Source of the DNA: an uncultured Collinsella sp.
GTDB taxonomy: Bacteria; Actinomycetota; Coriobacteriia; Coriobacteriales; Coriobacteriaceae
Direction of reading: 5' to 3'
Length of the DNA: 18,645 bases
NCBI GenBank assembly: GCA_938023705.1
Contig: CALJDJ010000001.1
Location: forward strand, 1-18,645
Part shown: positions 8,985 through 17,198 of the stretch, piece after piece
Layout: the number at the start of each line of letters is the position of its first letter
How positions within the stretch are numbered: position 1 is the first letter of the stretch
The notes under the pieces: generated by a model
What the model saw: the letters and a program-made list of their open reading frames with translations, nothing else
The model's database searches: none
Told to the model about the DNA's origin: nothing
Translations under genes and position numbers: made by a program

Positions 8985-11401
8985 ACCGTCCACTCCAAGC
9001 CCATAGCTTTTAAGTGACCTGCGACTTTATCGCTCAAGTTTTCTACTGATTGGGTAAGAGCAGGCAGTGGCTCGCTATAACGCTCTTCCAGCTCCTTGAC
9101 ACGATTGGCCAGTTGCTGGGTAACGCGCTCGATTTCAGCAACGATATTACGTTCAAGTGTTGCCAGCCATTTATCGTCCACAATCATGGATTTGATCTCA
9201 TCGATGCTGAGTTGGGGGTATTGCTTAAACACCGCTAAATCGAGCGCGTCTTGCGCGTCTTTTAGGGCTTTTTTGGCATCACCCTCAGCATCAAACAGCT
9301 TTTTGGCTTGTTTTAGCGCGGCTTTTTCATCTGAGTCGGTGGCGAGTTTTAAACGTGCCGTGACTGTGGCTTTGGTGACTTTGTCTTTGTCGTTCAGCGC
9401 ATCGTTTAGTAAACCGTCTTCACCCGAGTTTTCTTCAAGGTAGGTTTCAAGCTCTTGGCTGGCGCTATCCAATAGCGATTGCAGCGTATCGACTTTGACT
9501 TGTTCGGCGGCAAAAAAGCGCGCGACGATCAACGCCGGAGGAATGAGTTCGGCTTTGTATTTGGCTTTGCCAATCACTAAATCGGGCGATTCTTTCAGTT
9601 TTTCGCCTTTTTTGACGACTAACTCACGCAGCACTTTGCCTGCTGGCCAGCCGTCTTGCACTAGCACGTACACATCGTCTTGCATTGACTCCGCCCAGTA
9701 ATCCATCAGGATCTGGTAAATATCGTATTTACTCAGCAGTGGCGTTTGCGCATAGCTTTGTAACAGGTCTTCGCTGATACGATGAATAATCTGTTTTGGC
9801 GGTTCATCTTGCGCTATGGCGTGGAGGTTTGAACGCTGCGCCCATTCTGTAAAGGGTATTAAGCTTTGTGCGGCGAAGGTTTTGAACTCGTCATGGTTCA
9901 GGATGGTGCTTTTCACCTCGGAGGCTTTGACCAAGGCTTTGCTGTAACCTTCACGGGCAGGCTCAAACAAGGAGGCGCGAATACTCGGGAACACCTGCCA
10001 GTAACGCTCTAAAGCATCAATATCGCGGTTTGGAATGCCGCCTTGCAGATGGGCGCTTAAATCGTGCAGGTCTTCCGGTTCGCTGGAGTCGATATAACGC
10101 GGAATATTGAGGTTGTAGTCGTTACCGGCGATTTCACTGAGTGGCACCATACGCGAGTAGCGCGGCAGTTCTAGCTGCTTGGTAAAGACATCAACGATTT
10201 TATGAATATCTTGGCTGCGCAGGCGGTTTTTATTGCCGTCTTTGGCAAAGCCTTTGCTGGCATCGACCATAAAGATGCCGCTGCGAGCGTTCGCGTGCTC
10301 TTTATCAATCACGATAATACAGGCAGGAATGCCGGTGCCATAAAACAGGTTGGCCGGCAAACCGATAATGCCTTTGATGTAGCCTTGTTTAATCAGGTTT
10401 TCACGAATGCGCGCTTCGGCGTTGCCACGGAACAAAACGCCGTGAGGCAGAATGACCGCGCCTTTACCGGTGCTTTTTAGGCTTTTAATGATGTGCAGTA
10501 AAAAGGTGTAGTCGCCGTTTTTCTCGGGTGGAATGCCCCAACTGAAACGGCCAAATTCGTCGTCGTTCGGGTTAATGCCGCTGGTCCAGTTTTTGTTGGA
10601 AAACGGCGGGTTGGCCACGGCGAAATCAAAAGTCTTAAGTTGGCCGTTTGCCTCTTTCCATTGCGGGTCAGCAATGGTGTTGCCTTTCCAGATTTTGGCG
10701 GTGGCGTTGTTGTGCAGGATCATGTTCATACGCGCCAAGGCACTGGTGGCGTTATCCATTTCTTGGCCAAAAATCGACAAGCCGCGCGGCGCTTCATCAC
10801 TGGCTTTTAACAATAGCGAGCCAGAGCCACAGGTGGGGTCGTAGACCGTAGCGTCTTGTGGTGTTTGCGCATTAATACCAATGATTTTCGCCATAATCCG
10901 CGAGACTTCGGCTGGGGTATAAAACTGCCCTTTAGATTTACCCGATTCAGTAGCAAAGTGGCGCATTAGGTATTCGTAAGCATCACCCAGTAGGTCATCG
11001 CCATCGGCGCGGTTGGCAGATAGGTCTAGCCCTTCAAAGATACCGATCAGCTTAGACAGACGGTCGATCATCTCTTTGCCTTTGCCGAGCTTGTCTTCAT
11101 CGTTAAAGTCGGCAACGTCGATGACACCTTTGAGGTCGTTTTCTTCGGCCAGCGCGCTGATGATTTTATTGATTTTATCGCCGATTTCTTTGTCGCCTTT
11201 CAAGGCAACCATATCGTCAAAGCTGGCACCTGGCGGCACCACAATCATGCCGTAAGGGTCGCCTTTGTACTTATCGGAGACATACTTCATAAACAGCATG
11301 GTCAGCACATAGTCTTTGTACTGGCTGGCATCCATACCGCCACGCAGCTCATCGCTGCTGGCCCAAAGGGAGGAGTAAAGTTCGGTTTTCTTAATGGCCA
11401 T
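8981..11401 (-). CDS. hsdM: Type I restriction-modification methyltransferase subunit M
   Basis: HsdM transfers a methyl group from S-adenosylmethionine to adenine N6 at the site chosen by HsdS. The 806-aa product has the N-terminal helical HsdM domain (about 7-150), then GQFYTP at 158-163, the SAM-binding motif DPTCGSG at 188-194 and the catalytic NPPF at 264-267. All key residues look intact. It is longer than classical HsdM (about 500-530 aa). The extra C-terminal 250-300 residues are charged and predicted helical, including a Lys/Ala-rich coiled-coil-like stretch before the final VAGHLKAMGLEWTV. AAGGA lies about seven bases before the ATG. Fifty-two bases separate it from the small gene upstream, and its stop overlaps the hsdS start. 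Confidence 0.95.
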   Translation of the reverse strand: MAIKKTELYSSLWASSDELRGGMDASQYKDYVLTMLFMKYVSDKYKGDPYGMIVVPPGASFDDMVALKGDKEIGDKINKIISALAEENDLKGVIDVADFNDEDKLGKGKEMIDRLSKLIGIFEGLDLSANRADGDDLLGDAYEYLMRHFATESGKSKGQFYTPAEVSRIMAKIIGINAQTPQDATVYDPTCGSGSLLLKASDEAPRGLSIFGQEMDNATSALARMNMILHNNATAKIWKGNTIADPQWKEANGQLKTFDFAVANPPFSNKNWTSGINPNDDEFGRFSWGIPPEKNGDYTFLLHIIKSLKSTGKGAVILPHGVLFRGNAEARIRENLIKQGYIKGIIGLPANLFYGTGIPACIIVIDKEHANARSGIFMVDASKGFAKDGNKNRLRSQDIHKIVDVFTKQLELPRYSRMVPLSEIAGNDYNLNIPRYIDSSEPEDLHDLSAHLQGGIPNRDIDALERYWQVFPSIRASLFEPAREGYSKALVKASEVKSTILNHDEFKTFAAQSLIPFTEWAQRSNLHAIAQDEPPKQIIHRISEDLLQSYAQTPLLSKYDIYQILMDYWAESMQDDVYVLVQDGWPAGKVLRELVVKKGEKLKESPDLVIGKAKYKAELIPPALIVARFFAAEQVKVDTLQSLLDSASQELETYLEENSGEDGLLNDALNDKDKVTKATVTARLKLATDSDEKAALKQAKKLFDAEGDAKKALKDAQDALDLAVFKQYPQLSIDEIKSMIVDDKWLATLERNIVAEIERVTQQLANRVKELEERYSEPLPALTQSVENLSDKVAGHLKAMGLEWTV

Positions 11402-11453
11402 GGTTGTTCCTTACATTACCGAGCATTGGCCCGGCACGATTAAATTTGAGTCG

Positions 11454-11693
11454 TTATAGCTTGGCTGTATCGAGCCCGGCAGCTTTCAAGCGCTGAGTCA
11501 GATTGCGCATTTTGCTAAATTCGGTGCCAAAGCTGCTCCGCAGGCCCACCCCTTCACAAAACTCTTTGGCTGTGATGTTCTTTAGCTCATCAGCATATTT
11601 GATCATTTGCAGATGCAGCTCAGCGGTGTATTGATTGCGAGGTGCCTCTTGCAGAGCTTTTTTGATTTGTGCGTAAATTTCTTGCTCGTTCAT
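11454..11693 (-). CDS. Small putative DNA-binding regulator of the hsd operon
   Basis: The 79-aa product is rich in charged and helical residues. Its C-terminal half, TAKEFCEGVGLRSSFGTEFS and the basic residues after it, could form a helix-turn-helix-like unit. I recognise similar small proteins placed just upstream of hsdM in other marine gammaproteobacterial loci, where they are annotated as hypothetical or as transcription factors. The gene is separated from hsdM by 52 bp. It begins about 30 bp downstream of a near-perfect operator-like palindrome, which suggests autoregulation similar in principle to restriction-modification controller proteins. That role is inferred. The ribosome binding site is weak. 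Confidence 0.65.
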   Translation of the reverse strand: MNEQEIYAQIKKALQEAPRNQYTAELHLQMIKYADELKNITAKEFCEGVGLRSSFGTEFSKMRNLTQRLKAAGLDTAKL

Positions 11694-11717
11694 CTGAATG
11701 TTCGCTTACGGCTCGTT

Positions 11718-11745
11718 TTTATAATTTAGCTAAACTAGCTAAATT
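11718..11745 (-). promoter_or_regulatory. Operator-like palindrome and -10 candidate of the hsd operon
   Basis: The arms AATTTAGCT (11723-11731) and AGCTAAATT (11737-11745) are perfect 9-bp inverted repeats around a 5-bp spacer. On the minus strand a TATAAA -10 candidate (11718-11723) touches the palindrome. No good -35 is seen at the right distance, so the promoter may be weak or activator-dependent. A protein bound to the palindrome would cover the promoter spacer. The site occupies the only sizeable gap (11694-11778) between the HEPN-like gene and the hsd operon, and the 79-aa protein encoded just downstream is the obvious candidate ligand. Confidence 0.55.
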
Positions 11746-11778
11746 CCCTTGCGATAGCAATAGAATGCAAATTAGTTG

Positions 11779-13092
11779 CTAGGATGATTTGCTACCGGCC
11801 CATGGGACATGCTCGACCTCACCAAGCCATTTAGCCGTTAGCCTGTTTGAATAGACATCCTGATATCCAATCAAGCGCAACATAAAGAGCTCCAGATACC
11901 AAACAGATAATCGCCACATCTCAATAGTAAGCGCGTGTTGGTTCTGTGATTTTATCCTCGCTTTGGGGTGCACTAAGTCGTTACGATATTTGGCTATAGC
12001 TTCTGGGATGTCAGACCATTGCCCATCGTTCTTGATAGCCCAGAATTGAGGACATATATTGTCTTCAATCAGTGTGGGGATTTCGAGATGCAACGCCGCA
12101 GCGCGGATTTTATCCCCTAGACTAGGATGTTTCTTATCTCCAGTAATTTCAACTTTTAACTCGTTCTTTTGTTTAACAAATTTAGCTAAGAGTTCCAATG
12201 CTGTTGTAGCTAAAATAATTCCCGCATCAATACCTACTCCAGCGGAGTTGTTTGCACGGATATACCAATATAAAGCTCGATCAAAAGTGTCTGATGATTT
12301 TGAGTTATCAAACTCTTCGACTAACTTTGTAGCAACTGATGCCAATACGTGCCCATGATGTGCGTCAAACCAACCAAAGCGGCCTTGATGTCTACTGCAT
12401 AGTGAGTTGGTAAGTGACAGGTAACTTAAATTGGTTTCGTTGTTGAAGCCTCGAACTAGATGGATACCCACCCACGCACCGTTTGCAAATGCCAAAACAC
12501 GATGAATATCCAAAAGGATTCGTTTTAACTCATCAATCTGCACCCCTTGGGCGTTATTAAAGTTAATCACCATGTCGTGGGTAATAGCGAACCCACCATC
12601 TTGATTAAGCTTTTCCCGCGCTATCTTGGTCTGTTCAGTGCATCGGATTTCAATGCTAGCCGAGCGCAAAGAAAATTTAGTAGACCCATAACGAGCAACA
12701 CCTCGAGAATCACGAACTGAGTAATTTTCACCAGTGCCTTGGCTTAATTGAAACTTAAAATTCACCAAGTTTGCATGAACTTTGACAATACTGGGTGAAT
12801 TCCCTGTAATTAACTCTATCTCTGCCTTTATAGGCTTACACCAGAGAACACCACCCTTTAATTTATATGCGCGAAGCTCGACTTCCCTTTCAAAATCAAG
12901 CCTAGCAACGAAGCTTGAGTGATCGGCTACTAGCCCGAACGCCAAAAATTCCGGCAACCCCTCAACTAGGATATGGAAGTCATATACTTGATCAATACGC
13001 GAAGACACTCTCACCGATGCATTATAGGACTCGCCACCGAATAACACGTCAGCATCACCTGACAGCCCTGAAATCTTTCCAGCCAAGTTCAT
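11779..13092 (-). CDS. HEPN-like protein, possible ApeA-type abortive infection effector
   Basis: The 437-aa product has a beta-rich N-terminal half with no motif I can name. The helical C-terminal half includes GVGIDAGIILATTALELLAKF and then YRNDLVHPKARI. R370-x4-H375 in the second segment fits the R-x4-6-H signature of HEPN ribonucleases. Two-part proteins with a beta-rich front and a HEPN back include ApeA, an anti-phage effector that cleaves RNA. The resemblance is one of layout and motif only, and a non-catalytic HEPN protein is possible. The gene has a strong ribosome site (GGAGG five bases before ATG). It starts 36 bp after the recombinase operon, so it may be co-transcribed with it or read from an unseen promoter. 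Confidence 0.6.
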   Translation of the reverse strand: MNLAGKISGLSGDADVLFGGESYNASVRVSSRIDQVYDFHILVEGLPEFLAFGLVADHSSFVARLDFEREVELRAYKLKGGVLWCKPIKAEIELITGNSPSIVKVHANLVNFKFQLSQGTGENYSVRDSRGVARYGSTKFSLRSASIEIRCTEQTKIAREKLNQDGGFAITHDMVINFNNAQGVQIDELKRILLDIHRVLAFANGAWVGIHLVRGFNNETNLSYLSLTNSLCSRHQGRFGWFDAHHGHVLASVATKLVEEFDNSKSSDTFDRALYWYIRANNSAGVGIDAGIILATTALELLAKFVKQKNELKVEITGDKKHPSLGDKIRAAALHLEIPTLIEDNICPQFWAIKNDGQWSDIPEAIAKYRNDLVHPKARIKSQNQHALTIEMWRLSVWYLELFMLRLIGYQDVYSNRLTAKWLGEVEHVPWAGSKSS

Positions 13093-13128
13093 ATCGCCTC
13101 CAATCCAGTGAGTAGAGTTACCCTTGAG

Positions 13129-13605
13129 CTAAACACGGCCCGAAGGCGGTATTTCCTTATCAAACATTTTCAGAATTTTGGCTGACTCGGTATTTGACGG
13201 TAAATCTGCACCTTCAGGTGGAGTTTTATCGACACTTGCCATTTGTATACCCTTTTGCCTTACATGAAAGGCTATTTGCTGCCAGCGGCGCTGCCACAGC
13301 TCTTCACGTTGCTTGTATGCTTCCAGCTCTGTTCTAAGGCGTGCTAGCTCCACCTGTAGCTGTTCGGCCTCTTTGGTTGCTTGTTCTTTTGTTTTAACCA
13401 AGCCACCTGACAATGCTCTTTTGGCGTTGTCATAGGCTGCTTTAATTTCTGATTTTGCTTGAAGTGATTGGCGACTAAACCCGAAACGCTCTTCCAGCAC
13501 TGCCCAAGTTAACTTGGAGCCAAGCTCGCCCATAGCCCAGCGATCTAAATCAGCAACAATGGTATTGATATCACTATCCGACATACGTCTGAAACGCTTA
13601 GCCAT
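13129..13605 (-). CDS. Small coiled-coil recombination accessory protein (SRAP/TnpC-like)
   Basis: The 158-aa product starts MAKRFRRMSDSDINTIVADL. An N-terminal helical region (about 10-70) could bind DNA, with LTWAVLEERFGFSRQSLQAK reading like a helix-turn-helix. A heptad-rich coiled coil follows from about 73 to 105 (KEAEQLQVELARLRTELEAY). No catalytic motif is seen. Its start overlaps the 669-aa recombinase stop by 8 bp and has a good GAGGTG ribosome site. A small coiled-coil gene closing a string of tyrosine recombinase genes is the arrangement of tnpC in Tn554 and of srap in strand-biased circularizing integrative elements. A role as auxiliary factor in excision or integration is inferred from that position. 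Confidence 0.65.
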   Translation of the reverse strand: MAKRFRRMSDSDINTIVADLDRWAMGELGSKLTWAVLEERFGFSRQSLQAKSEIKAAYDNAKRALSGGLVKTKEQATKEAEQLQVELARLRTELEAYKQREELWQRRWQQIAFHVRQKGIQMASVDKTPPEGADLPSNTESAKILKMFDKEIPPSGRV

Positions 13606-15607
13606 GTTTCACCTCTATTAGATATTGCTCAGGGTCAAAATGCTCAACCCCATTGTCCGCTAATTGGGTTTTTAGGGTTTTAAGTTTTTTATCATTGTGC
13701 GCAAGCCAGTCGGCACTTTTCTTTGGCTTTTGACTACTCATTTGCTGCTCAGCGTTTTTGCGAGCAATTGCCGTGAGTGCATATTGCCGTTTTAGGTCTT
13801 CCAATCGACCAGCGTCGCCTTTTGCCCACACATAGTCCTTGCAGTCTGCTGAACATTGCAAATGGCGCTCACAAGGTGTTTGCGAGAAATTATGGATACA
13901 AATACCAGTACCGACATCATGCACCGCCTGTACCCTTGCTTTGAGGAAAACATCCTGAACATCAACCGGAATCGCTTGAATCTGCTCTGCTATTTGCCCA
14001 CCGACGAGTCCTTTCTTTATGTCTTGGCGCAGCATAAGCGCTCGCTTTTCTCGTGACGTATGCTGATACGCTTTTGTGTCTCGTGAATTCGTCCTACCAA
14101 ACCATTCCGTCTGCAGTAGATCACTCAAACCGCCTTCATCAAGCAAGGTATTGAGTGTGTGTCGAAAATGGTGACTGGTGAAATCCACCTCGACACTAGC
14201 AGATGCATATTCCGCCGCGAGGTCAGGGAAATAGCGAAGGAATGTCGAAAACATTGACTGGCTGCAACTGGTCGCAAGCCAATGAGCATAAGTGCCACTC
14301 GAAAGGCCGAGTGGACGGAGGAAAAGTAAATCTTTCAGGTAATATTCTTTACCGAATTGATCGGTATGAATGGCCGAGAGACAGGCACCCGAAAAATCAC
14401 GGGCACAGTACTTTTTCAAACCTTCCTTATTCGTGAAATGAATGGGGTTTCGTGGGCGTTGCCCTTGTTTGGTTCGCGCATCGACGTCTGGCCAAGCTAG
14501 GTTTTGTTTACGAAGCCAACCCGTTGACGTTAATCCTGTATCACTAATCCCTAATTCCTTTATATCGCTAGCATAGAGCCGCTGTTCACTCGGAATTTGC
14601 TCCAAAAAGCGTAAATCCGGCCCACGTGTTTTATGCATCTCTTCTGCCGTCTCGCGAGCCGCAGCGGTGAGATCTGCTAATTCATTGAGCACTTCTTCAA
14701 CGATAGGTTTCACCTCTGATGGTAGGTACAATTTGCGTTTCGGAGTGAATACATCTCCTCGACTTGTTTTACGCGGGAAGTACTCGATATAACCGTTCCC
14801 TTCGTCATCAACAGACAGTGTTTGATTTGGTAAAAGTGAAACCTCACTAAACCGTCGCCCCGTGCACGCAAGCAAAGTCAATAACAAAACATACAGCCGG
14901 TATTTATGAATTTTCGGTACATTTTGATAAAGCTCTCCCATTACACGGAATACTTTTGGATCAACCAATTTGTCCGATTTGGTCTCAATAACCTCTGGAT
15001 CATCAAGCCGCTTGTGGCTTAAACCGTCCGTGCTCGCTGGGCGCTTCATTCGCGCGTATTTAAATTGCAACAGAACCCGGCACAAGCCGTTGGCATCGCA
15101 ATGCGCTGCGAACTCTGCAATATGTTTATGGAGGTTATATGCGGTCGCCTCGCGGTAATGTTTTGAAATTAACGCGCATGCATTATCAAGTGCTTCGGGA
15201 GTCAGGTTGAGTAGTTTCTGACCCAATTGAGTTGCAGCCGCGGCAACATAACCGACTGCTGTTATGAAGTTACGCTGATTGGGCGTTGACTGATGTTTTC
15301 TATGAAATCTTAAAACGAATAACGCCTTACACACTTCACCCCAACTATCCACTAGAGACTCGGCGCCTAATTTTGGTGATAAGGTAAAGACAAAAGACGC
15401 TGCTTTGATATTTTTTCCAGTCAGCTTCACAAGTCTGCCAGATGTTATCTTCCAATTCGATTCATGCCATTTAACCGACTCGAAACCATCTAACTTCAAA
15501 AGCTGGGCTTTGCTGACTAGGGCTTGTAAATTTGCATTCCGATCGCGTTCTAAACGATCAATAAAGGGAATAACTTTGGCTCTGCGTTGCGAGCGACCAT
15601 CAGACAT
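13598..15607 (-). CDS. Large tyrosine recombinase (IntB/TnpB-like)
   Basis: The 669-aa product is a tyrosine recombinase of the long TnpB-like kind. The catalytic pattern is visible: first Arg in TGRRFSEVSLL (R251/R252), HxxR in SHHFRHTLNTLL (H479, R482) and nucleophile candidate Y514 in RDTKAYQHTS. The His/Trp normally found before the Tyr appears to be an Arg (R505 in WFGRTNS). After the catalytic domain, C570, H572, C579, H582, C585 and C589 form a likely zinc-binding knuckle. A charged tail ends the protein. It overlaps its upstream neighbour by 8 bp and the coiled-coil gene by 8 bp, so the stoichiometry of the set is probably fixed by translational coupling. Its length is close to that of Tn554 TnpB (about 630 aa). 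Confidence 0.8.
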   Translation of the reverse strand: MSDGRSQRRAKVIPFIDRLERDRNANLQALVSKAQLLKLDGFESVKWHESNWKITSGRLVKLTGKNIKAASFVFTLSPKLGAESLVDSWGEVCKALFVLRFHRKHQSTPNQRNFITAVGYVAAAATQLGQKLLNLTPEALDNACALISKHYREATAYNLHKHIAEFAAHCDANGLCRVLLQFKYARMKRPASTDGLSHKRLDDPEVIETKSDKLVDPKVFRVMGELYQNVPKIHKYRLYVLLLTLLACTGRRFSEVSLLPNQTLSVDDEGNGYIEYFPRKTSRGDVFTPKRKLYLPSEVKPIVEEVLNELADLTAAARETAEEMHKTRGPDLRFLEQIPSEQRLYASDIKELGISDTGLTSTGWLRKQNLAWPDVDARTKQGQRPRNPIHFTNKEGLKKYCARDFSGACLSAIHTDQFGKEYYLKDLLFLRPLGLSSGTYAHWLATSCSQSMFSTFLRYFPDLAAEYASASVEVDFTSHHFRHTLNTLLDEGGLSDLLQTEWFGRTNSRDTKAYQHTSREKRALMLRQDIKKGLVGGQIAEQIQAIPVDVQDVFLKARVQAVHDVGTGICIHNFSQTPCERHLQCSADCKDYVWAKGDAGRLEDLKRQYALTAIARKNAEQQMSSQKPKKSADWLAHNDKKLKTLKTQLADNGVEHFDPEQYLIEVKHG

Positions 15608-17198
15608 TCTCTTGGCCCTCTTCGCAGATTTTCACAACTTGTGCTACCGCCGATATCACTTCGTCGAGTTGAATCCCTAGGCGAGCATTTTCGTATTTTT
15701 CAAGTCGCTCTGTCCGACTCGCCAATAGGCAATCCAACACCTGCTCATGATCGGCATGTCGATAGGGCTGAAATTTAGGGCATAAATAGCAAGAGTATGG
15801 TGGGTCGAGGTGGCAAACGCTAGATTCTCCACAAACGCCGATATCGGACTGTACCGTCGGATTTTGTTCGTCAACAAAGATTAGGTGTTTGTCGTCACGA
15901 TCACCATTGACAGCCTCAATATCGCTATCGACTACTTTACCTTTGAAAAAGTTTAGGTAATTAGACAAGGCTTTTGTGGTTGCCTTATCAAGGTGCTCAA
16001 CAATTCTGCCAGCCATTTCAAAATAAACCTGCACATGCTGGGTATCGGTATGATCGAGAATCCTCGCCAGCTCACGCTTGCTAATTCCCTCAACTGCTAA
16101 CCCTGTCGCAAGCGTATACCGCAGTCTTCGGGGGGTAACGTGCATCAATTCACCGGTAAGTGGGGAAATTAGATTGTGTCGTTTGATAAAGCCTCTGATG
16201 AGATTAGCTATACCTGTCGACATCATATTGAAGGCGTCATCCCAACGCTTCGACTCTAATGCATAAGAATTTTCGGTTGGTTTAATAAACAAAGGTCTCT
16301 CGATTTCTCTAACACTTCCATCAGCATCAACCACTAGCTTTTTATGTTGCGAAGCGTTGATAAGCGCCACTAGGTGTTTGGCAATATCCGGTTCCAAATA
16401 TTCATCCACCATATCGTCTCTTGGCGCTAGTTGCCTCTTTTTAATTCTGGGCATTCGTAAAATATAGCAAGGTGAATCGGAATCAGGCGTCAGGTTAATT
16501 AAGTCCGTTTCTTTTAGAAAAGTTAGGTTAGCTGGATTTCTTCCGAAAGCAATTGAAAGAGCTATAGCCGCCTTCTGTTGCAGGTGCTCATACTCCATAC
16601 TGTTGTCTTGCTTTAACGTATTGATTATGAGTTGAAGCTCAAGAGTTCTATGAAGAGGTCCTCTATCAGGATCTTCTTGTCTAACTGCCTCCCCTTTTGG
16701 ATTTCCCGGAATTTCCATCGCTTCTAACTCGTGAGCATAAATCTCCGAAAACCCAAATTCTGGGTAGTTTTCCGCGCACCAAATATACCACTGTATTGGT
16801 CTATACAATGCCCAAAGGCGGTGCCTTTTACGAGCTTCATTTATTGCGGCTTCCATCACCGCAATTAAACGTAATTCAAGATCATCAATGGAAAGATCGG
16901 AGACGAGGGAATAATCGGTCTGTTTCGAGAAAATTGCGGCAGATATATCACTCCAATATTGCACTCCAGCGTGCGATGACACTCGCGTCGCTTGATCAAT
17001 AATACAGCTTTTTACTACAACTTTAAGAGTGCCGCTTTGGATGCGAGAGAAGTCGAGCCGACTGTGTCGATATAGCAAGGGCAACACCCAAACATCTCCA
17101 GCACTCTCAACCTTAACACCCTCACGAGTAAAAAAAGTATCAGGTAAATTCAGCCTAGAATCATTATTATCTCTAGCTTGTTGAAGCAACTGGTTCAT
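15600..17198 (-). CDS. Tyrosine recombinase-fold protein with C-terminal zinc knuckle
   Basis: The 532-aa product is the middle recombinase-like gene of the module. Visible motifs are R220 in AFGRNPANLTFL, TPRRLRYTLATGL (R360, with the usual His of HxxR replaced by R357), H383 in ILDHTDTQ, and Y392 in VQVYFEMAG. Thus Arg, Arg, His and Tyr remain and the box II His is substituted. The C-terminal part has C456, C462, C470, C473 and H481, a likely zinc site. Its ATG overlaps the preceding stop as ATGA. By position it matches tfp, the tyrosine-recombinase-fold gene between intA and intB in strand-biased circularizing elements. Whether it is catalytic is uncertain, because the family is described as degenerate while this copy keeps a Tyr. 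Confidence 0.75.
   Translation of the reverse strand: MNQLLQQARDNNDSRLNLPDTFFTREGVKVESAGDVWVLPLLYRHSRLDFSRIQSGTLKVVVKSCIIDQATRVSSHAGVQYWSDISAAIFSKQTDYSLVSDLSIDDLELRLIAVMEAAINEARKRHRLWALYRPIQWYIWCAENYPEFGFSEIYAHELEAMEIPGNPKGEAVRQEDPDRGPLHRTLELQLIINTLKQDNSMEYEHLQQKAAIALSIAFGRNPANLTFLKETDLINLTPDSDSPCYILRMPRIKKRQLAPRDDMVDEYLEPDIAKHLVALINASQHKKLVVDADGSVREIERPLFIKPTENSYALESKRWDDAFNMMSTGIANLIRGFIKRHNLISPLTGELMHVTPRRLRYTLATGLAVEGISKRELARILDHTDTQHVQVYFEMAGRIVEHLDKATTKALSNYLNFFKGKVVDSDIEAVNGDRDDKHLIFVDEQNPTVQSDIGVCGESSVCHLDPPYSCYLCPKFQPYRHADHEQVLDCLLASRTERLEKYENARLGIQLDEVISAVAQVVKICEEGQENV

Noticed and set aside
13856..14436. Plus-strand frames opposite the 669-aa recombinase
   Set aside because: The opposite strand shows a continuous recombinase with catalytic motifs and a zinc knuckle, and these frames have no protein-like features.
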